From assembly GCA_025454835.1 (NCBI GenBank), contig JALONQ010000007.1, forward strand, positions 31,907-95,906: a stretch of DNA of 64,000 nucleotides. The letters run 5' to 3'. Shown in pieces: positions 63,940 through 64,000 of this stretch (position 1 is the first letter of the stretch; every line of letters begins with the position of its first letter). This DNA is from Bacteroidota bacterium. Its GTDB lineage: Bacteria; Bacteroidota; Ignavibacteria; UBA10030. Under the pieces are notes generated by a model that worked only from the letters and a program-made list of their open reading frames with translations, ran no database searches and was not told where the DNA came from. Both the position numbers and the translations under genes were made by a program.

Positions 63940-64000
63940 TTAGGCAACATCAGCAAGACGTTCTTTGAACATGATCGCCAGCTGGGTCTTGACGCTGCGC
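63940..64000 (-). CDS. 3' end of an unidentified gene
   Basis: The last 19 codons before a TAA at 63940-63942 read RSVKTQLAIMFKERLADVA on the minus strand and continue beyond the window. I do not recognise the family from so few residues. The lack of other signal in this frame makes it only a probable coding end. It lies 125 nt upstream of the HYC_CC_PP-like gene. Confidence 0.4.
   Translation of the reverse strand, partial: RSVKTQLAIMFKERLADVA

Overview
The window is about 60% GC and almost fully coding. It looks like a chromosomal segment from the Bacteroidota/FCB assemblage, most likely a Kapabacteria- or Ignavibacteria-like lineage. The reasons are C-terminal type IX secretion sorting domains with YPNPFNP(T/S)T motifs, a PorV-family protein, TonB receptors with N-terminal carboxypeptidase-like domains, a HYC_CC_PP-type small protein, and compact gene packing with 4-nt NTGA stop/start overlaps. 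I saw no tRNA, rRNA, CRISPR array, phage gene or IS transposase.

Region 1 (1-30.9 kb, all minus strand) is mainly housekeeping: a cut TonB receptor, a lipoprotein, lysS, malQ, an RluB-type pseudouridine synthase, scpB, scpA, trpS, an HNH nuclease with a start-codon problem, aroC, an HtrA protease, recO, mtnA, a PfkB kinase, a Nudix hydrolase, a P1-family peptidase, a SpoU methyltransferase, a T9SS Ig-repeat protein, an acyl-CoA mutase large subunit, comEC, a metalloenzyme-superfamily protein, dtd, prmC, an MFS transporter, a lone receiver domain, a YtcJ-like amidohydrolase and a sodium/solute symporter.

Region 2 (29-60.2 kb) is an accessory glycan-use island. Plus-strand genes encode a GH38 alpha-mannosidase, a NanE-type ManNAc-6-P epimerase and, further on, a VirK-like protein and a GH27 alpha-galactosidase. 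The minus strand carries a DUF4855-ROK kinase fusion, a lone HyuA-type protein, an ion-coupled transporter, an FAD oxidoreductase, two small beta-barrel candidates, PorV, a 696-aa secreted protein, a SusC-like receptor without SusD, a T9SS propeller-like protein, a GHL10 glycosidase with T9SS tail, a ROK repressor, and a GHL10-phosphodiester glycosidase fusion. The ROK repressor gene is preceded by a TTGACA-N17-CATATT promoter flanked by two palindromes, so the minus-strand genes downstream of it may form one ROK-controlled locus. My working model is extracellular GHL10/NAGPA-type cleavage and TonB uptake, then GH38/GH27 trimming and amino-sugar kinase/epimerase steps inside the cell. The substrate is unknown; phosphodiester-linked or ManNAc/mannose-containing glycans, or denuded peptidoglycan, are the best guesses.

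Region 3 (60.7-64 kb, minus strand) is a metal-handling group: a HYC_CC_PP-type small protein, a secreted HMA-domain protein and a TonB receptor of the metal-associated type. Intergenic spacers hold non-coding repeats: a fold-back element (36.97-37.29 kb), a CACAAAGA inverted repeat (39.5 kb), a 26-bp palindrome (60.4 kb) and an 11-copy heptanucleotide array (60.64-60.72 kb).
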